Shown: positions 35,363 through 43,907, numbered from the stretch's first letter. The stretch is DNA of 55,544 nt from SAR202 cluster bacterium (GCA_009392295.1 VFGW01000020.1:68616-124159); one strand, 5' to 3'. Notes: generated by a model from the sequence alone, not told the origin. Numbers and translations are program-made.

Positions 35363-36397
35363 TTAATGTTCTTTTTGATAATGCTCAATGAGAGTATTCG
35401 CTCCAAAATCATTATTTCTATATCTTAAGACAGAATGTATATGATTTGCACTATCTTGTGTATTATCATATTCAATAAATATTAATGGTGTAGAAATTCT
35501 ATAATAATTACCTTCACCAAATTTTGGGCTGCCAGCCCAACCAAAATATATTTTTTCTGGGGATACGCTTTTTAATTTATCAAATAAATTATGAGAATAA
35601 AAAACAGGACTGCGAGATGTGTAAACTTTGATTAAATTATACAATTTTTTAATTTGGTTATTTGTCATCAAATCAATAGATAATCCAACATCAGCATTAA
35701 TATTTATCTGAAAATCAGTCTTTGTTATTAAGTCATCAGGTGCTTCATCATAAATTATTGCTTTAGATAATTGCTTAGAATTTAAACTATGAAATATATC
35801 ATTAGATATATCTTCTTCATTATTTAATATTTTGAATACTTTTTTATTTTTTGTTTCTACATGAGCAGGATTAGCACCGAAGAAATTTGGAGTTACCGAA
35901 ATAATATTTTTTTCATAAACTGAAATGTTAATTGAAAGATGATGTCCTTCAATTCTAATTCCGAATGTGTTGTAATCTTTATTTAACAAAAATATAGTAA
36001 AATAATATAACATAGGATCTCTATCGAATTTAGAAATGTTTTTTGATCCTTCAATCTTTCCCAAAATTATTTCGTGCTCAATAATATTTTTTGCAGAACT
36101 AAAACCAGAGGGACTTAACAATGCTTCTAGTAGTTTGAAGGCACTTAATTTTTCATGATCACTCATGTTTAATAAACTCAATCCTTTACGTGGTTTAGGA
36201 ATATAATGCCAATTGAATCTCTCTTTAGAATTAAAATCTAAAATTGCATAATTTTTTGATTCTGGTGTAAGAGAATCAACAAAAGATTGAACTGCATTGC
36301 AAATTCTTTCTGATTCATTCTGTATATTTTTTATCATTTTATAATTTCTGAAAATCTTTATAAAAGATCTGGATTTATTCACAACATTATATTGCAT
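35363..36397 (-). CDS. DUF3500 domain-containing protein
   Basis: A 344-residue protein of the DUF3500 family. The diagnostic C-terminal part reads FIEYDNTQDSANHIHSVLRYRNNDFG, and an earlier RIEGHHLSINISV block is also typical. The histidine pair in HIHS suggests a metal site. The function is unknown. There is no signal peptide that I can support, although members elsewhere are often exported. The start could be the ATG at 36397 or the internal one at 36337 (MIKNIQNE). It diverges from the phosphotriesterase gene with a 51-base gap. Confidence 0.85.
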   Translation of the reverse strand: MQYNVVNKSRSFIKIFRNYKMIKNIQNESERICNAVQSFVDSLTPESKNYAILDFNSKERFNWHYIPKPRKGLSLLNMSDHEKLSAFKLLEALLSPSGFSSAKNIIEHEIILGKIEGSKNISKFDRDPMLYYFTIFLLNKDYNTFGIRIEGHHLSINISVYEKNIISVTPNFFGANPAHVETKNKKVFKILNNEEDISNDIFHSLNSKQLSKAIIYDEAPDDLITKTDFQININADVGLSIDLMTNNQIKKLYNLIKVYTSRSPVFYSHNLFDKLKSVSPEKIYFGWAGSPKFGEGNYYRISTPLIFIEYDNTQDSANHIHSVLRYRNNDFGANTLIEHYQKEH

Positions 36398-36448
36398 GTA
36401 AATATATATTGTGATTAATTATAAGATATATACTACTAGGAGTAAGAT

Positions 36449-37522
36449 TTGTTTACAAATAAAGATAATTCAGATTCTAATTCTAAATTTGTGCAAACTG
36501 TTTTAGGTAAAATAAATCCATCTGATGTTGGCCCTACTACTACACATGAACATATATTAATAGACTTTGTTTGTATGTTTAATCCGCCTTCTGAAGCTTC
36601 TGAAAGATTCAAGGCTTTTCAACCTGTAACTATGGAAAACTTGGGATGGGTCCGTTATGATCACTTCCGCAACCAAGATAATCTACTGTTAGCTGATGAA
36701 AATGTTGCAGTTGAAGAATTATTACTATTTAAAGGCCATGGTGGTAGATCAATAATTGATGCTACTACAATAGGTATTGGTCGTGACCCTTATGCTTTAT
36801 CTAGAATTGCTAGGCTTACTGGAATTAATATAATAATGGGTGCGGGTTACTATGTAGATTCTGTACATCCCCATAATATGGACAAAAAAAATATTAATGA
36901 TATTGCTGATGAAATCACAAATGAAATCAAAATTGGCGTTGGTGATACTGGAATTAAATGTGGAATCATTGGTGAAATTGGTTGTAGTTGGCCTTTAACC
37001 AAAAATGAACACAAAGTCCTCGAAGCATCTGCAATTGCTCAATCTCAGACTGGTGCTAGTATTTTGATTCATCCTGGACGAAACGAAAAATCTCCATTTG
37101 AAATTATTAAAATTCTTTCTGAAGCCGGTGCAGATTTGTCTCGAGTCGTTATGGGACATATTGAACGTACTATACAAGACCATGATACTTTATTAGAATT
37201 GGCAAAGTTAGGTACCTATTTGGAATATGATTTGTTTGGATGGGAATCTTCTTATTATCCCTTATCTCATCTCGACATGGTTTCTGATGGAGCTAGAATT
37301 GATTTTATTCAATTCCTAATTAATAATGGATACTCTGAGAGAATAGTTACAGGGCAAGACGTTTTCTGTAAAAGTAGATTAGCAAAATATGGTGGTCATG
37401 GATATCATCATATTATGGAAAATATGATTCCTAGAATGAGAGAAAAAAATATCTCTGAACCAGATATCCATAACCTAATCATTAAAAATCCTACCGAAAT
37501 ACTTACTATCAAAACTAATTAA
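36449..37522 (+). CDS. Phosphotriesterase family metal-dependent hydrolase
   Basis: A 357-residue amidohydrolase of the phosphotriesterase family. Metal ligands are all placed: H33 and H35 in THEHIL, E176 in IGEIGCS (at the bridging position that is a carboxylated lysine in classic phosphotriesterase), H208 in LIHPGRNE, H237 in GHIERT and D304 in TGQDVF. An acidic bridging residue points to lactonase or PTE-homology-type activity rather than organophosphate hydrolysis. The TTG start has AGGAG 7 bases upstream. Two RidA genes follow directly, suggesting a small catabolic or detoxification operon. Confidence 0.9.
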   Translation: MFTNKDNSDSNSKFVQTVLGKINPSDVGPTTTHEHILIDFVCMFNPPSEASERFKAFQPVTMENLGWVRYDHFRNQDNLLLADENVAVEELLLFKGHGGRSIIDATTIGIGRDPYALSRIARLTGINIIMGAGYYVDSVHPHNMDKKNINDIADEITNEIKIGVGDTGIKCGIIGEIGCSWPLTKNEHKVLEASAIAQSQTGASILIHPGRNEKSPFEIIKILSEAGADLSRVVMGHIERTIQDHDTLLELAKLGTYLEYDLFGWESSYYPLSHLDMVSDGARIDFIQFLINNGYSERIVTGQDVFCKSRLAKYGGHGYHHIMENMIPRMREKNISEPDIHNLIIKNPTEILTIKTN

Positions 37523-37990
37523 ATGAAAAATCCTGAAAATATATTAAAAAAATTAAATATAATACTTCCTAATCCACCTAATCCTGTAGCAAATTATGTA
37601 CCCATTGTAGAAACAGGTGATTTATTATTTGTATCTGGTAATGGTCCAGGATTAAGAGATGACAAAACACCATATTCAGGTAAACCAAATTTGTCTATCT
37701 CAGAAGAAGATGCTATTGCTGCTTCATATTCTGTTGGTTTAAACATCTTATCTCAAGTTAAAAAACATACCGGCAACTTAAATAAAATCAATCGGGTTAT
37801 ACGTGTTTTTGGAATGATTAATAGCACTTATAATTTCGAAAACCATTCAAAAATTATAGACGCATGTTCAAATTTATTTACAGAAATATTTGGAGAATCA
37901 GGTATACATTCACGAACTTCTATAGGGATGGGTAGTTTACCTTTCGAAATCCCTGTTGAAATTGAAACCATTTTTGAATTAAAAAATTAA
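37523..37990 (+). CDS. RidA family protein (first of a tandem pair)
   Basis: A 155-residue RidA/YjgF/YER057c protein. LFVSGNGP, the arginine R131 in GIHSRTSIGMGSLP and VEIETIFEL are the conserved core; the arginine binds the carboxylate of the imine substrate. RidA enzymes hydrolyse reactive enamine/imine intermediates in the cytoplasm. The ATG follows the phosphotriesterase stop directly (TAAATG), so translation is coupled. It is paralogous to the next gene at similar length but quite diverged. Confidence 0.9.
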   Translation: MKNPENILKKLNIILPNPPNPVANYVPIVETGDLLFVSGNGPGLRDDKTPYSGKPNLSISEEDAIAASYSVGLNILSQVKKHTGNLNKINRVIRVFGMINSTYNFENHSKIIDACSNLFTEIFGESGIHSRTSIGMGSLPFEIPVEIETIFELKN

Positions 37991-38000
37991 TGAGGTAATA

Positions 38001-38468
38001 ATGAGCACTATTGATGAAAAATTAGCTAAATTAGGATATCAACTTCCCGATGAAGCACCACCACTTGCTAATTATGTTCCAGCAGTAATCACACAAAAGT
38101 CAAAATTAATTTTTACGGCTGGTCATTTACCTAAAAATGAATCAGGAGAAATTATAGTTGGTAAATTAGGTGAATCTATATCAAACGAAGAAGGGTATAT
38201 TGCAGCAAAAAAAGCTGCTTTAGCAACACTAGGATCAATTAAATCAAAAATTGGCAGCTTAGATAACATTAAAAAAATTGTTAAATTATTGGTAATGGTA
38301 AACGCAACTGCAGATTTTAAAGAACATCCCGTAATTGCGAATGGTGCATCTGATTTATTCGTGGAGATATTTGAAGATATTGGATTCCATGCAAGATCAG
38401 CTGTGGGAGTTGCATCACTACCATTAGGTGCTGCAGTAGAAATAGATTTGGTAGCAGAAATTAACTAA
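38001..38468 (+). CDS. RidA family protein (second of a tandem pair)
   Basis: A 155-residue RidA homolog aligned with its neighbour from DEAPPLANYVPAV onward. R132 in GFHARSAVGVASLPLGAAVEI is the conserved substrate-binding arginine, and IFTAGHLP matches the FVSGNGP block. It retains catalytic architecture and so is likely a deaminase for a related imine. TGAGGTAATA precedes the ATG. The gene ends the operon; a 54-base gap with an AT-only palindrome follows. Confidence 0.9.
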   Translation: MSTIDEKLAKLGYQLPDEAPPLANYVPAVITQKSKLIFTAGHLPKNESGEIIVGKLGESISNEEGYIAAKKAALATLGSIKSKIGSLDNIKKIVKLLVMVNATADFKEHPVIANGASDLFVEIFEDIGFHARSAVGVASLPLGAAVEIDLVAEIN

Positions 38469-38487
38469 TATAAAATCAATAAAATCC

Positions 38488-38509
38488 TAAAAATAAGTAT
38501 TTATTTTTA
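38488..38509. terminator. AT-only palindrome between convergent genes (possible weak terminator)
   Basis: A 9-base-pair inverted repeat around a 4-base loop, made only of A and T, between the second ridA gene and the convergent Cys-rich gene. It is preceded and followed by A- and T-rich runs and could work weakly in both directions. The lack of G-C pairs makes this doubtful. Confidence 0.25.
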
Positions 38510-38522
38510 ATTAACTATATTA

Positions 38523-38987
38523 TTAGTGTCCGCCACAACCACCTCCACAGCCTCCGCTACCACAACCACCGCCGGCACTACCACAACCACCGCCGGCACT
38601 ACCGCAACCACCCCCAGCACTATCATTTCCACAAGCACAACCGCCTCCACCACCTCCACAGCCACCTCCACCAGAAGAAACTGGCAAATTAGGATTCGAA
38701 ATTACAAATCCACTTCTCATCAAACCGTCAACATAATCAATTTCTGTACCTTTAATAAGCTCAGAAGCGTTTGAATCAATTAAAACTTTTATATCGCCGG
38801 TTCCGTCAATTAGCAAATCTCCATCACCTTCATTTTCTTCAATTCCAAGAGCATATTGATAACCACCTTGTGAATTAGGCATTATCATCATTCTTAAATA
38901 TGATCCCTGGTCAGAATGTTCATCTAGTAATTCCTTAAGTTTTAAATCAGCAGCTTCAGAAATCGTTACTAATTGATCGTTATCCAT
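38523..38987 (-). CDS. IscA/HesB-like protein with Gly/Cys-rich C-terminal tail
   Basis: A 154-residue protein whose first ~105 residues follow the A-type carrier/HesB fold (SEAADLKLKELL, YLRMMIMPNSQGGYQYALG, FVISNPN). The first of three canonical cysteines is absent: Q40 stands where IscA has Cys. The tail (residues 106-154) is almost only Gly, Cys, Ser and Ala with eight cysteines (110, 117, 119, 128, 135, 142, 147, 151), including CAC at 117-119 at the normal CxC site. A longer reading starts at 39053, but CAGGAG just before the ATG at 38987 sets this start. Likely a metal- or cluster-binding protein. Confidence 0.85.
   Translation of the reverse strand: MDNDQLVTISEAADLKLKELLDEHSDQGSYLRMMIMPNSQGGYQYALGIEENEGDGDLLIDGTGDIKVLIDSNASELIKGTEIDYVDGLMRSGFVISNPNLPVSSGGGGCGGGGGGCACGNDSAGGGCGSAGGGCGSAGGGCGSGGCGGGCGGH
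38557..38619. repeat. Three tandem 21-base repeats in the Gly/Cys tail
   Basis: Three copies of a 21-base unit (38557-38577, 38578-38598, 38599-38619) encode repeats of G-S-A-G-G-G-C. Two copies are identical; the third has a few changes. The block is far more GC-rich than its surroundings. The repeat number could vary between strains through slippage. Confidence 0.85.
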
Positions 38988-39043
38988 AATTGTCTCCTGG
39001 TAGTTTATATGATTAGAAATTAAAAAATAAATCGGGTCTTTCG

Positions 39044-39072
39044 ATAATATCATCGTGATTTTATCAGGTCAA
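39044..39072 (-). promoter_or_regulatory. Promoter for the Cys-rich IscA-like gene
   Basis: On the minus strand TTGACC (39072-39067), a spacer of 17 bases and TATTAT (39049-39044), each 5/6 to consensus, with TGA before the -10 (extended). The predicted start is near 39037, so the leader is about 50 bases and includes the CAGGAG ribosome-binding site. It runs back-to-back with the 5S promoter; the two -35 elements are 14 bases apart. Confidence 0.65.
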
Positions 39073-39073
39073 G

Positions 39074-39093
39074 ATGGCATATATTATTGCCAT
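39074..39093. promoter_or_regulatory. Inverted repeat between divergent promoters
   Basis: ATGGCA and TGCCAT arms of 6 bases separated by 8 bases. The right arm overlaps the -35 of the 5S promoter; the left arm begins one base from the -35 of the IscA-like gene. Arm spacing and placement fit a dimeric regulator's operator, but the protein is unknown. Confidence 0.45.
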
Positions 39094-39115
39094 ATATTCT
39101 CTAATAAAATATAAT
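39087..39115 (+). promoter_or_regulatory. 5S rRNA promoter
   Basis: TTGCCA (39087-39092, 5/6), a 17-base spacer and TATAAT (39110-39115, 6/6). The predicted start falls at about 39121-39122, exactly the mature 5' end of the 5S rRNA. This is the strongest plus-strand promoter in the window and fits a stable-RNA gene. Confidence 0.75.
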
Positions 39116-39120
39116 GGTAT

Positions 39121-39242
39121 TCCCTTGGTGGTTTTAGCAAAACTGTACCACCCGTTCCCATCTCGAACACGGTAGTGAAATGTTTTAGCGCCTTCGATAC
39201 TGCTCTCGCAAGGGTGTGGGAAAAGAGGTCACCGCCAGGGGA
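39121..39242 (+). rRNA. rrf: 5S ribosomal RNA
   Basis: A 122-base gene. The 5' and 3' ends pair over 12 bases (TCCCTTGGTGGT with ACCGCCAGGGGA) to form helix I. The interior has CCACCCGTTCCCATCTCGAACACGG, broken here by position into the conserved loop B/C region, and GTAGTGAAA and GGGTGTGGGA blocks typical of bacterial 5S. No 16S or 23S rRNA lies within the 39 kb upstream or 16 kb downstream, so it is unlinked, with its own promoter. Confidence 0.95.
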
Positions 39243-39424
39243 TTTCATTTCTGCTCTCAATATTTATATATATATCCGTTATTTTTGAATCATTTTAAAA
39301 AACTTCATAATTACACTTTCAATCGGTTCCTTAATCCAACGACTGATGCTAAAATATTGATAAAATATCCGTTGAATTGATTAATTAGTAATTTTTTTTC
39401 AACAAAAGTAGGTAAAAATATAAA
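39243..39424 (+). other. rpsA leader region
   Basis: A 182-base gap, the longest in the window. It holds an inverted repeat (arms 39333-39341 and 39370-39378, 8 of 9 paired), an extended -10-like TGCTAAAAT at 39347-39355 without a clear -35, a run of eight T at 39392-39399 and AGTAGG about 12 bases before the S1 TTG start. No open frame or tRNA is seen. Confidence 0.4.
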
Positions 39425-40744
39425 TTGCAAGAAATAAATAATATTGAAAATAACGATACAGACGATTCCTTAGATCATTTATCTATGGAAGAATTATTAG
39501 ATTCTGTTGAATCACTAAAATCGATTCATAGAGGCGATATAGTTGAAGGGGTTGTTGTTAGTACTGACTCTGATGGCCTGATAGTTAATATTGGCCAAAA
39601 ATCTGAAGCATTAGTCCCTATAAATGAAATGCGCACATTAGAACAAAACAATATGGATACACCAAAAGTAGGTGATTCGATTACTGCTGTAGTTGTTAAA
39701 AATGAATCTCCTAAATCACCAACTATAATATCTATAGATAAAAGTTTAGGTGAAAGAGGCTGGCAAGATCTGCAAGAAAAAATGGATCAAAATTTATCTG
39801 TTGACGGAACAATTACTGGGTTCAATAAAGGTGGTCTAGTTATCGAAGTACTTGGTATACAAGGATTCGTGCCTGTTTCCCAACTCGTTACTGTACCAAG
39901 AGATATTTGTAAATCTTTTGATAATCAAGATGACTCATTTGACCAAGCTTATGCTGATGAAATAGACAAAAAAAAGAAAGAGTTTTTAGGTAAAACAATT
40001 ACATTAAAACCTATTGAAGTAACGCGTCCTAAAAATCGTGCTATTCTTTCTGAAAGAGAAGCCGCAAAAATTGAACGTGAAAAACAAAAATCAGAAATTA
40101 TCAGTCAACTTAGTGTAGGTGAAGTAAAACAGGGATACATCATTGGTATAAGTAGTTTTGGTGCTTTTGTTGATCTTGGTGGAGCAGATGGATTAGTGCA
40201 TATTTCTGAATTATCATGGAATACTGTTAAACATCCGGAAGATGTAGTTAAAATTGGGCAACAAGTTGATGTTTATATACTTAATGTTGATGAAGAAAAT
40301 AATAAAATTGCACTAAGCATTAAAAGACTTACTCCTGAACCTTGGGAAACAGTCTCTCAAAACTATACATCTGGAGATATTGTTCAAGCTACTATTACAA
40401 AAATTACTAATTTTGGTGCTTTTGCTAAAATCGAAGATACTGTTGAAGGTTTAATTCACATTTCAGAACTAACTAATGAACAAATTTCTCATCCTAATGA
40501 AGTTGTAGAAGAGGGCCAAGTAATAAACGTCAAAATTCTTCGGATTGAAGCTGATCGTAAACGTATTGGACTAAGTGTAAGTAAAGTTGATGATCCAGAA
40601 TCATCTGATGAATCTACTGAAACCACAGAATCATCTGATGAATCTACTGAAACCACAGAATCATCTGATGAATCTACTGAAACCACAGAATCTTCTGATG
40701 AACCTACTGAAACCGCAGAATCTTCTGATAAATCTACTGAATAA
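39425..40744 (+). CDS. rpsA: Ribosomal protein S1 with acidic repeat tail
   Basis: A 439-residue S1 protein with four S1 RNA-binding domains at about residues 36-105, 121-205, 228-302 and 316-388; the third and fourth are the best conserved (GAFVDLGGADGLVHISEL and GAFAKIEDTVEGLIHISEL). It binds mRNA on the 30S subunit. It has fewer domains than the six of Escherichia coli. Residues 392-439 are repeats of ESSDESTETT, an acidic low-complexity tail. Translation appears to begin at the TTG at 39425; an internal ATG at residue 21 is an alternative. clpC follows 14 bases later. Confidence 0.93.
   Translation: MQEINNIENNDTDDSLDHLSMEELLDSVESLKSIHRGDIVEGVVVSTDSDGLIVNIGQKSEALVPINEMRTLEQNNMDTPKVGDSITAVVVKNESPKSPTIISIDKSLGERGWQDLQEKMDQNLSVDGTITGFNKGGLVIEVLGIQGFVPVSQLVTVPRDICKSFDNQDDSFDQAYADEIDKKKKEFLGKTITLKPIEVTRPKNRAILSEREAAKIEREKQKSEIISQLSVGEVKQGYIIGISSFGAFVDLGGADGLVHISELSWNTVKHPEDVVKIGQQVDVYILNVDEENNKIALSIKRLTPEPWETVSQNYTSGDIVQATITKITNFGAFAKIEDTVEGLIHISELTNEQISHPNEVVEEGQVINVKILRIEADRKRIGLSVSKVDDPESSDESTETTESSDESTETTESSDESTETTESSDEPTETAESSDKSTE
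40598..40741 (+). repeat. Tandem 30-base repeats in the 3' end of rpsA
   Basis: Four 30-base units (40598, 40628, 40658, 40688) and a fifth of 24 bases (40718-40741), in frame, each coding ESSDESTETT or a variant. The first three units are identical; later ones carry point changes. In-frame repeat number could vary without affecting the S1 domains. Confidence 0.95.
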
Positions 40745-40758
40745 ATCATGGAAATATT

Positions 40759-43260
40759 ATGACTAGTAGCAGCAAATTTGAAAAGTTTTCCGAGAGAGCA
40801 AGGAGAGTATTATCACACGCTCAACAAGAAGCTTTAAGATTTAATCAAAAACATATTGGTACTGAGCATATCTTATTAGGTATTACTAAAGAGTCAGAAG
40901 GAATTGCGGCCAAAGTTCTGGTAAATTTAAATATTGATTTATCTAAAATTCAATCTGCAATAGAATTTATAATCGAAAAAGGTGATAGAAAAACTACAGA
41001 TGAGTTAACATTAACTCCTAGGGCAAAAAAACTTATAGAATTATCCGTTGATGAAGCAAGACGGTTAAATCATCATTATATAGGAACTGAGCACCTTTTA
41101 ATTGGTACTATGCGCGAAGGTGAAGGTATTGCTGCTGGAGTTTTAGAAAGTTTAGGCGTAAATTTAGAATTACTTAGGTCTGAAATTTCAACAGTACTCT
41201 CAGAATCTACACCTCCTGAAACACGAACTCCTGAAAAACCTCAAACTAAAACTAGAAATAACAAAACACCAACATTGGATCAATTAGCAGTTGATTTAAC
41301 CGCAGCAGCTAGAAATGGTAAGTTAGATCCTACTGTTGGTCGTAATGAAGAAATACAAAGAGTCACCCAAATTTTAAGCCGAAGGACAAAAAATAATCCT
41401 GTTCTTATAGGCGAACCCGGAGTCGGTAAAACAGCAATAGTTGAAGCTTTAGCTCAAAGAATTCAACAAAATAATGTACCTGGAACTTTAAAAAATAAAC
41501 GTTTGGTTTCATTAGATATGGGTTCATTGGTTGCTGGCACGAAATATAGAGGAGAATTTGAAGAACGGCTAAAAAAAATTATTTCTGAAATTAAAAATTC
41601 TGGTAATTGTATAGTTTTTATAGATGAAATTCATACAATGGTTGGTGCTGGTGCTGCTGAAGGTGCCGTTGACGCAGCTAATATGTTAAAACCTTCTTTG
41701 TCTAGAGGAGAATTACAATGTATTGGAGCCACAACATTAGATGAATATCGCAAATATATCGAACGTGATCCTGCCTTAGAACGCCGTTTTCAACCTATTA
41801 CTGTAGATGAACCCTCAATTTCTGAAACTATTGATATTCTAAAAGGTATTAAACATAAATATGAAGAGTTTCATAAACTTTCTATATCTGATGATGCCAT
41901 TCCAGCAGCTGCAAATCTTGCTTCCCGATTCATTTCTGATAGATTTCTACCTGATAAAGCTATAGATTTAATTGACGAAGCTTCATCTAAAGTCAAAATC
42001 AAATTGTCTACTCCTCCAACTAATATTTTAGAAATAAGTAAAGAAATTGAAAAAATCAAATTCGAAAAAGAATCTGCTATATCGCAAAAAAATTATGAAT
42101 ATGCAGCAGAACTCAGAGATGAAGAATCTAAAAAAACGTCAGAGCTTGAAAATTTAGATAAAATTTGGCGAAAAAATTTATCATCCCAAAATAATGAAGT
42201 AACTGAAGAAGAAATTTCAGAAGTTGTATCTATGTGGACTGGTATTCCCGTTACTCGTTTATCAACTACTGAATCTGAAAAACTAATTCATATGGAAACA
42301 TCCTTGCAACAACAAGTTATCGGTCAATCTGAAGCTATTTCTGTAATTTCAAAATCTGTCCGACGTGCTCGTTCAGGTTTAAAAAATCCTAAAAAACCTG
42401 TAGGTACTTTTATATTTTCTGGTCCTACCGGCGTAGGTAAAACTTATCTTGTACAGAAGCTTAGTGAATTCATGTTTGGCTCTGAAGATTCAGTTATTCG
42501 TGTTGATATGTCTGAATTCATGGAAAGACACTCTGTTGCTCGCTTAGTAGGTGCGCCTCCAGGATATATTGGTTATGATGAAGGTGGGCAACTTACCGAA
42601 GCCGTTAGACGCAAAGGTTATTGTGTAATATTACTTGATGAAATTGAAAAAGCTCATCCTGAAGTCTTCAATATTTTATTACAAATTTTTGATGATGGTC
42701 ATCTGACTGACGCTAAAGGACGAAAAGTTGACTTTAGAAATGCTATCATTGTTATGACTAGTAATATTGGCTCTGATCTTATACGACAAGCTAAAGAGTT
42801 AGGATTCCCAACTGCTGATAAAAATTCCTCAGATGATCATAAATATTTAACTATGCGAAATAATATTTTAGATGAAATCAAAAAGTTTTTTAAGCCCGAA
42901 TTTTTAAATCGTATAGATGGGACTGTCGTTTTTCATCCATTAGATCAAGGCCAAGTAAAACAAATTGTAGATCTTGAACTGAAAACTGTTGCTAATAGTT
43001 TATTAGAGAAAGGAATCAGTTTAGAGGTTACAGCGAAAGCAAAAACTTGGTTAGCAGAAAAAGGTTATGATCCCACTTTTGGTGCCAGACCCCTAAAACG
43101 TGTTATCCAAGATCACCTTGAAGATAAACTTTCTGATTCTATATTAGCAGGTAAATTTAAACCTGGAGATGTTGTAGTAATTAAAATTAAATCAAACGAT
43201 CTAATTATTGAATCTCAAGCTCCTATAAAAGAATCTACAAAGACCAAAAAAGTTAAATAG
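40759..43260 (+). CDS. clpC: ClpC-type AAA+ ATPase of the Clp protease
   Basis: An 833-residue ClpC. Two Clp-N repeats open the protein ([19 protein letters not shown] and [21 protein letters not shown], each followed by IGTEHLL). The first AAA+ module has Walker A GEPGVGKT from residue 218 and Walker B VFIDEIHT; a UVR-like middle domain lies around 420-460; the second has GPTGVGKT from residue 555 and [16 protein letters not shown]. It unfolds substrates for ClpP. No clpP or mcsB is adjacent. It follows rpsA by 14 bases and probably shares its transcript. Confidence 0.96.
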   Translation: MTSSSKFEKFSERARRVLSHAQQEALRFNQKHIGTEHILLGITKESEGIAAKVLVNLNIDLSKIQSAIEFIIEKGDRKTTDELTLTPRAKKLIELSVDEARRLNHHYIGTEHLLIGTMREGEGIAAGVLESLGVNLELLRSEISTVLSESTPPETRTPEKPQTKTRNNKTPTLDQLAVDLTAAARNGKLDPTVGRNEEIQRVTQILSRRTKNNPVLIGEPGVGKTAIVEALAQRIQQNNVPGTLKNKRLVSLDMGSLVAGTKYRGEFEERLKKIISEIKNSGNCIVFIDEIHTMVGAGAAEGAVDAANMLKPSLSRGELQCIGATTLDEYRKYIERDPALERRFQPITVDEPSISETIDILKGIKHKYEEFHKLSISDDAIPAAANLASRFISDRFLPDKAIDLIDEASSKVKIKLSTPPTNILEISKEIEKIKFEKESAISQKNYEYAAELRDEESKKTSELENLDKIWRKNLSSQNNEVTEEEISEVVSMWTGIPVTRLSTTESEKLIHMETSLQQQVIGQSEAISVISKSVRRARSGLKNPKKPVGTFIFSGPTGVGKTYLVQKLSEFMFGSEDSVIRVDMSEFMERHSVARLVGAPPGYIGYDEGGQLTEAVRRKGYCVILLDEIEKAHPEVFNILLQIFDDGHLTDAKGRKVDFRNAIIVMTSNIGSDLIRQAKELGFPTADKNSSDDHKYLTMRNNILDEIKKFFKPEFLNRIDGTVVFHPLDQGQVKQIVDLELKTVANSLLEKGISLEVTAKAKTWLAEKGYDPTFGARPLKRVIQDHLEDKLSDSILAGKFKPGDVVVIKIKSNDLIIESQAPIKESTKTKKVK

Positions 43261-43307
43261 AATTTATTATATCAATATTAATTGTATATTAGACATCTTA
43301 GCTCATC

Positions 43308-43907
43308 CTATAATTTGTCTATAATTTTTCTTATAGAATTAACATATAATTTCTTTTCTTCAAATTTAACTTTTTTTTCCAAAGTATCAATACAATCATT
43401 GGGTAAAATAGATATTTTAGACTGTGAAATTATTTGTCCTGAATCATAATTTGATTCAACAAAATGTATAGTGCTTCCTGTAAATTTATCGCCAGATTCT
43501 AAAACTTTTTGATGAACCTTAGTTCCATACATTCCTCGTCCACCATAATTTGGTAAAAGCGCAGGATGTGAATTAAGAATCCTTTTAGAAAAATTTTTTA
43601 ATGTAAAATTACCAAGTTTTTTCATATAACCTGTCAAAAGCACTAAATCAACTGAATATAGCTTTAATATTTTAGTAATTTCTTGATCTAAATCATCAGG
43701 ATTTGAATGTGTTTTTGAACTTAAATGATAGAAAGGCATTTTAATTTTTTTAGCTCTACAAATTGCTCCAGATCTAGAATTGTTAGTGATTAAAACAACT
43801 GGTTCAGCATTCAGAGATTCTTTTATACATGCATCTATTATTGCTTGCATTGTAGAACCATTATGGGAAGCAAGGAAACCTAATCTAATATTTTGATTAT
43901 TCACCAT
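43308..43907 (-). CDS. purN: Phosphoribosylglycinamide formyltransferase
   Basis: A 199-residue PurN. The catalytic triad is in place: N112 and H114 in ILNSHPALLP and D155 in SNYDSGQII. LGFLASHNGSTMQAI forms the phosphate-binding opening. It transfers a formyl group from 10-formyl-THF to GAR in purine synthesis. It is separated from the other pur genes (which lie 6 kb away on the same strand) by the his operon. The ATG at 43907 has no clear ribosome-binding site. Confidence 0.95.
   Translation of the reverse strand: MVNNQNIRLGFLASHNGSTMQAIIDACIKESLNAEPVVLITNNSRSGAICRAKKIKMPFYHLSSKTHSNPDDLDQEITKILKLYSVDLVLLTGYMKKLGNFTLKNFSKRILNSHPALLPNYGGRGMYGTKVHQKVLESGDKFTGSTIHFVESNYDSGQIISQSKISILPNDCIDTLEKKVKFEEKKLYVNSIRKIIDKL

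Noticed and set aside
38526-38774. 82-residue Thr/Ser-rich frame on the plus strand
   Set aside because: Antisense of the Gly/Cys repeat tail; composition is a by-product of GGC/TGT codons read backwards.
39301-39340. tRNA gene in the rpsA leader
   Set aside because: GGTTCC resembles part of a T-arm, but no acceptor stem or anticodon arm can be drawn.
40598-40741. CRISPR-like direct repeats
   Set aside because: Units are contiguous with no spacers and are in frame within rpsA.
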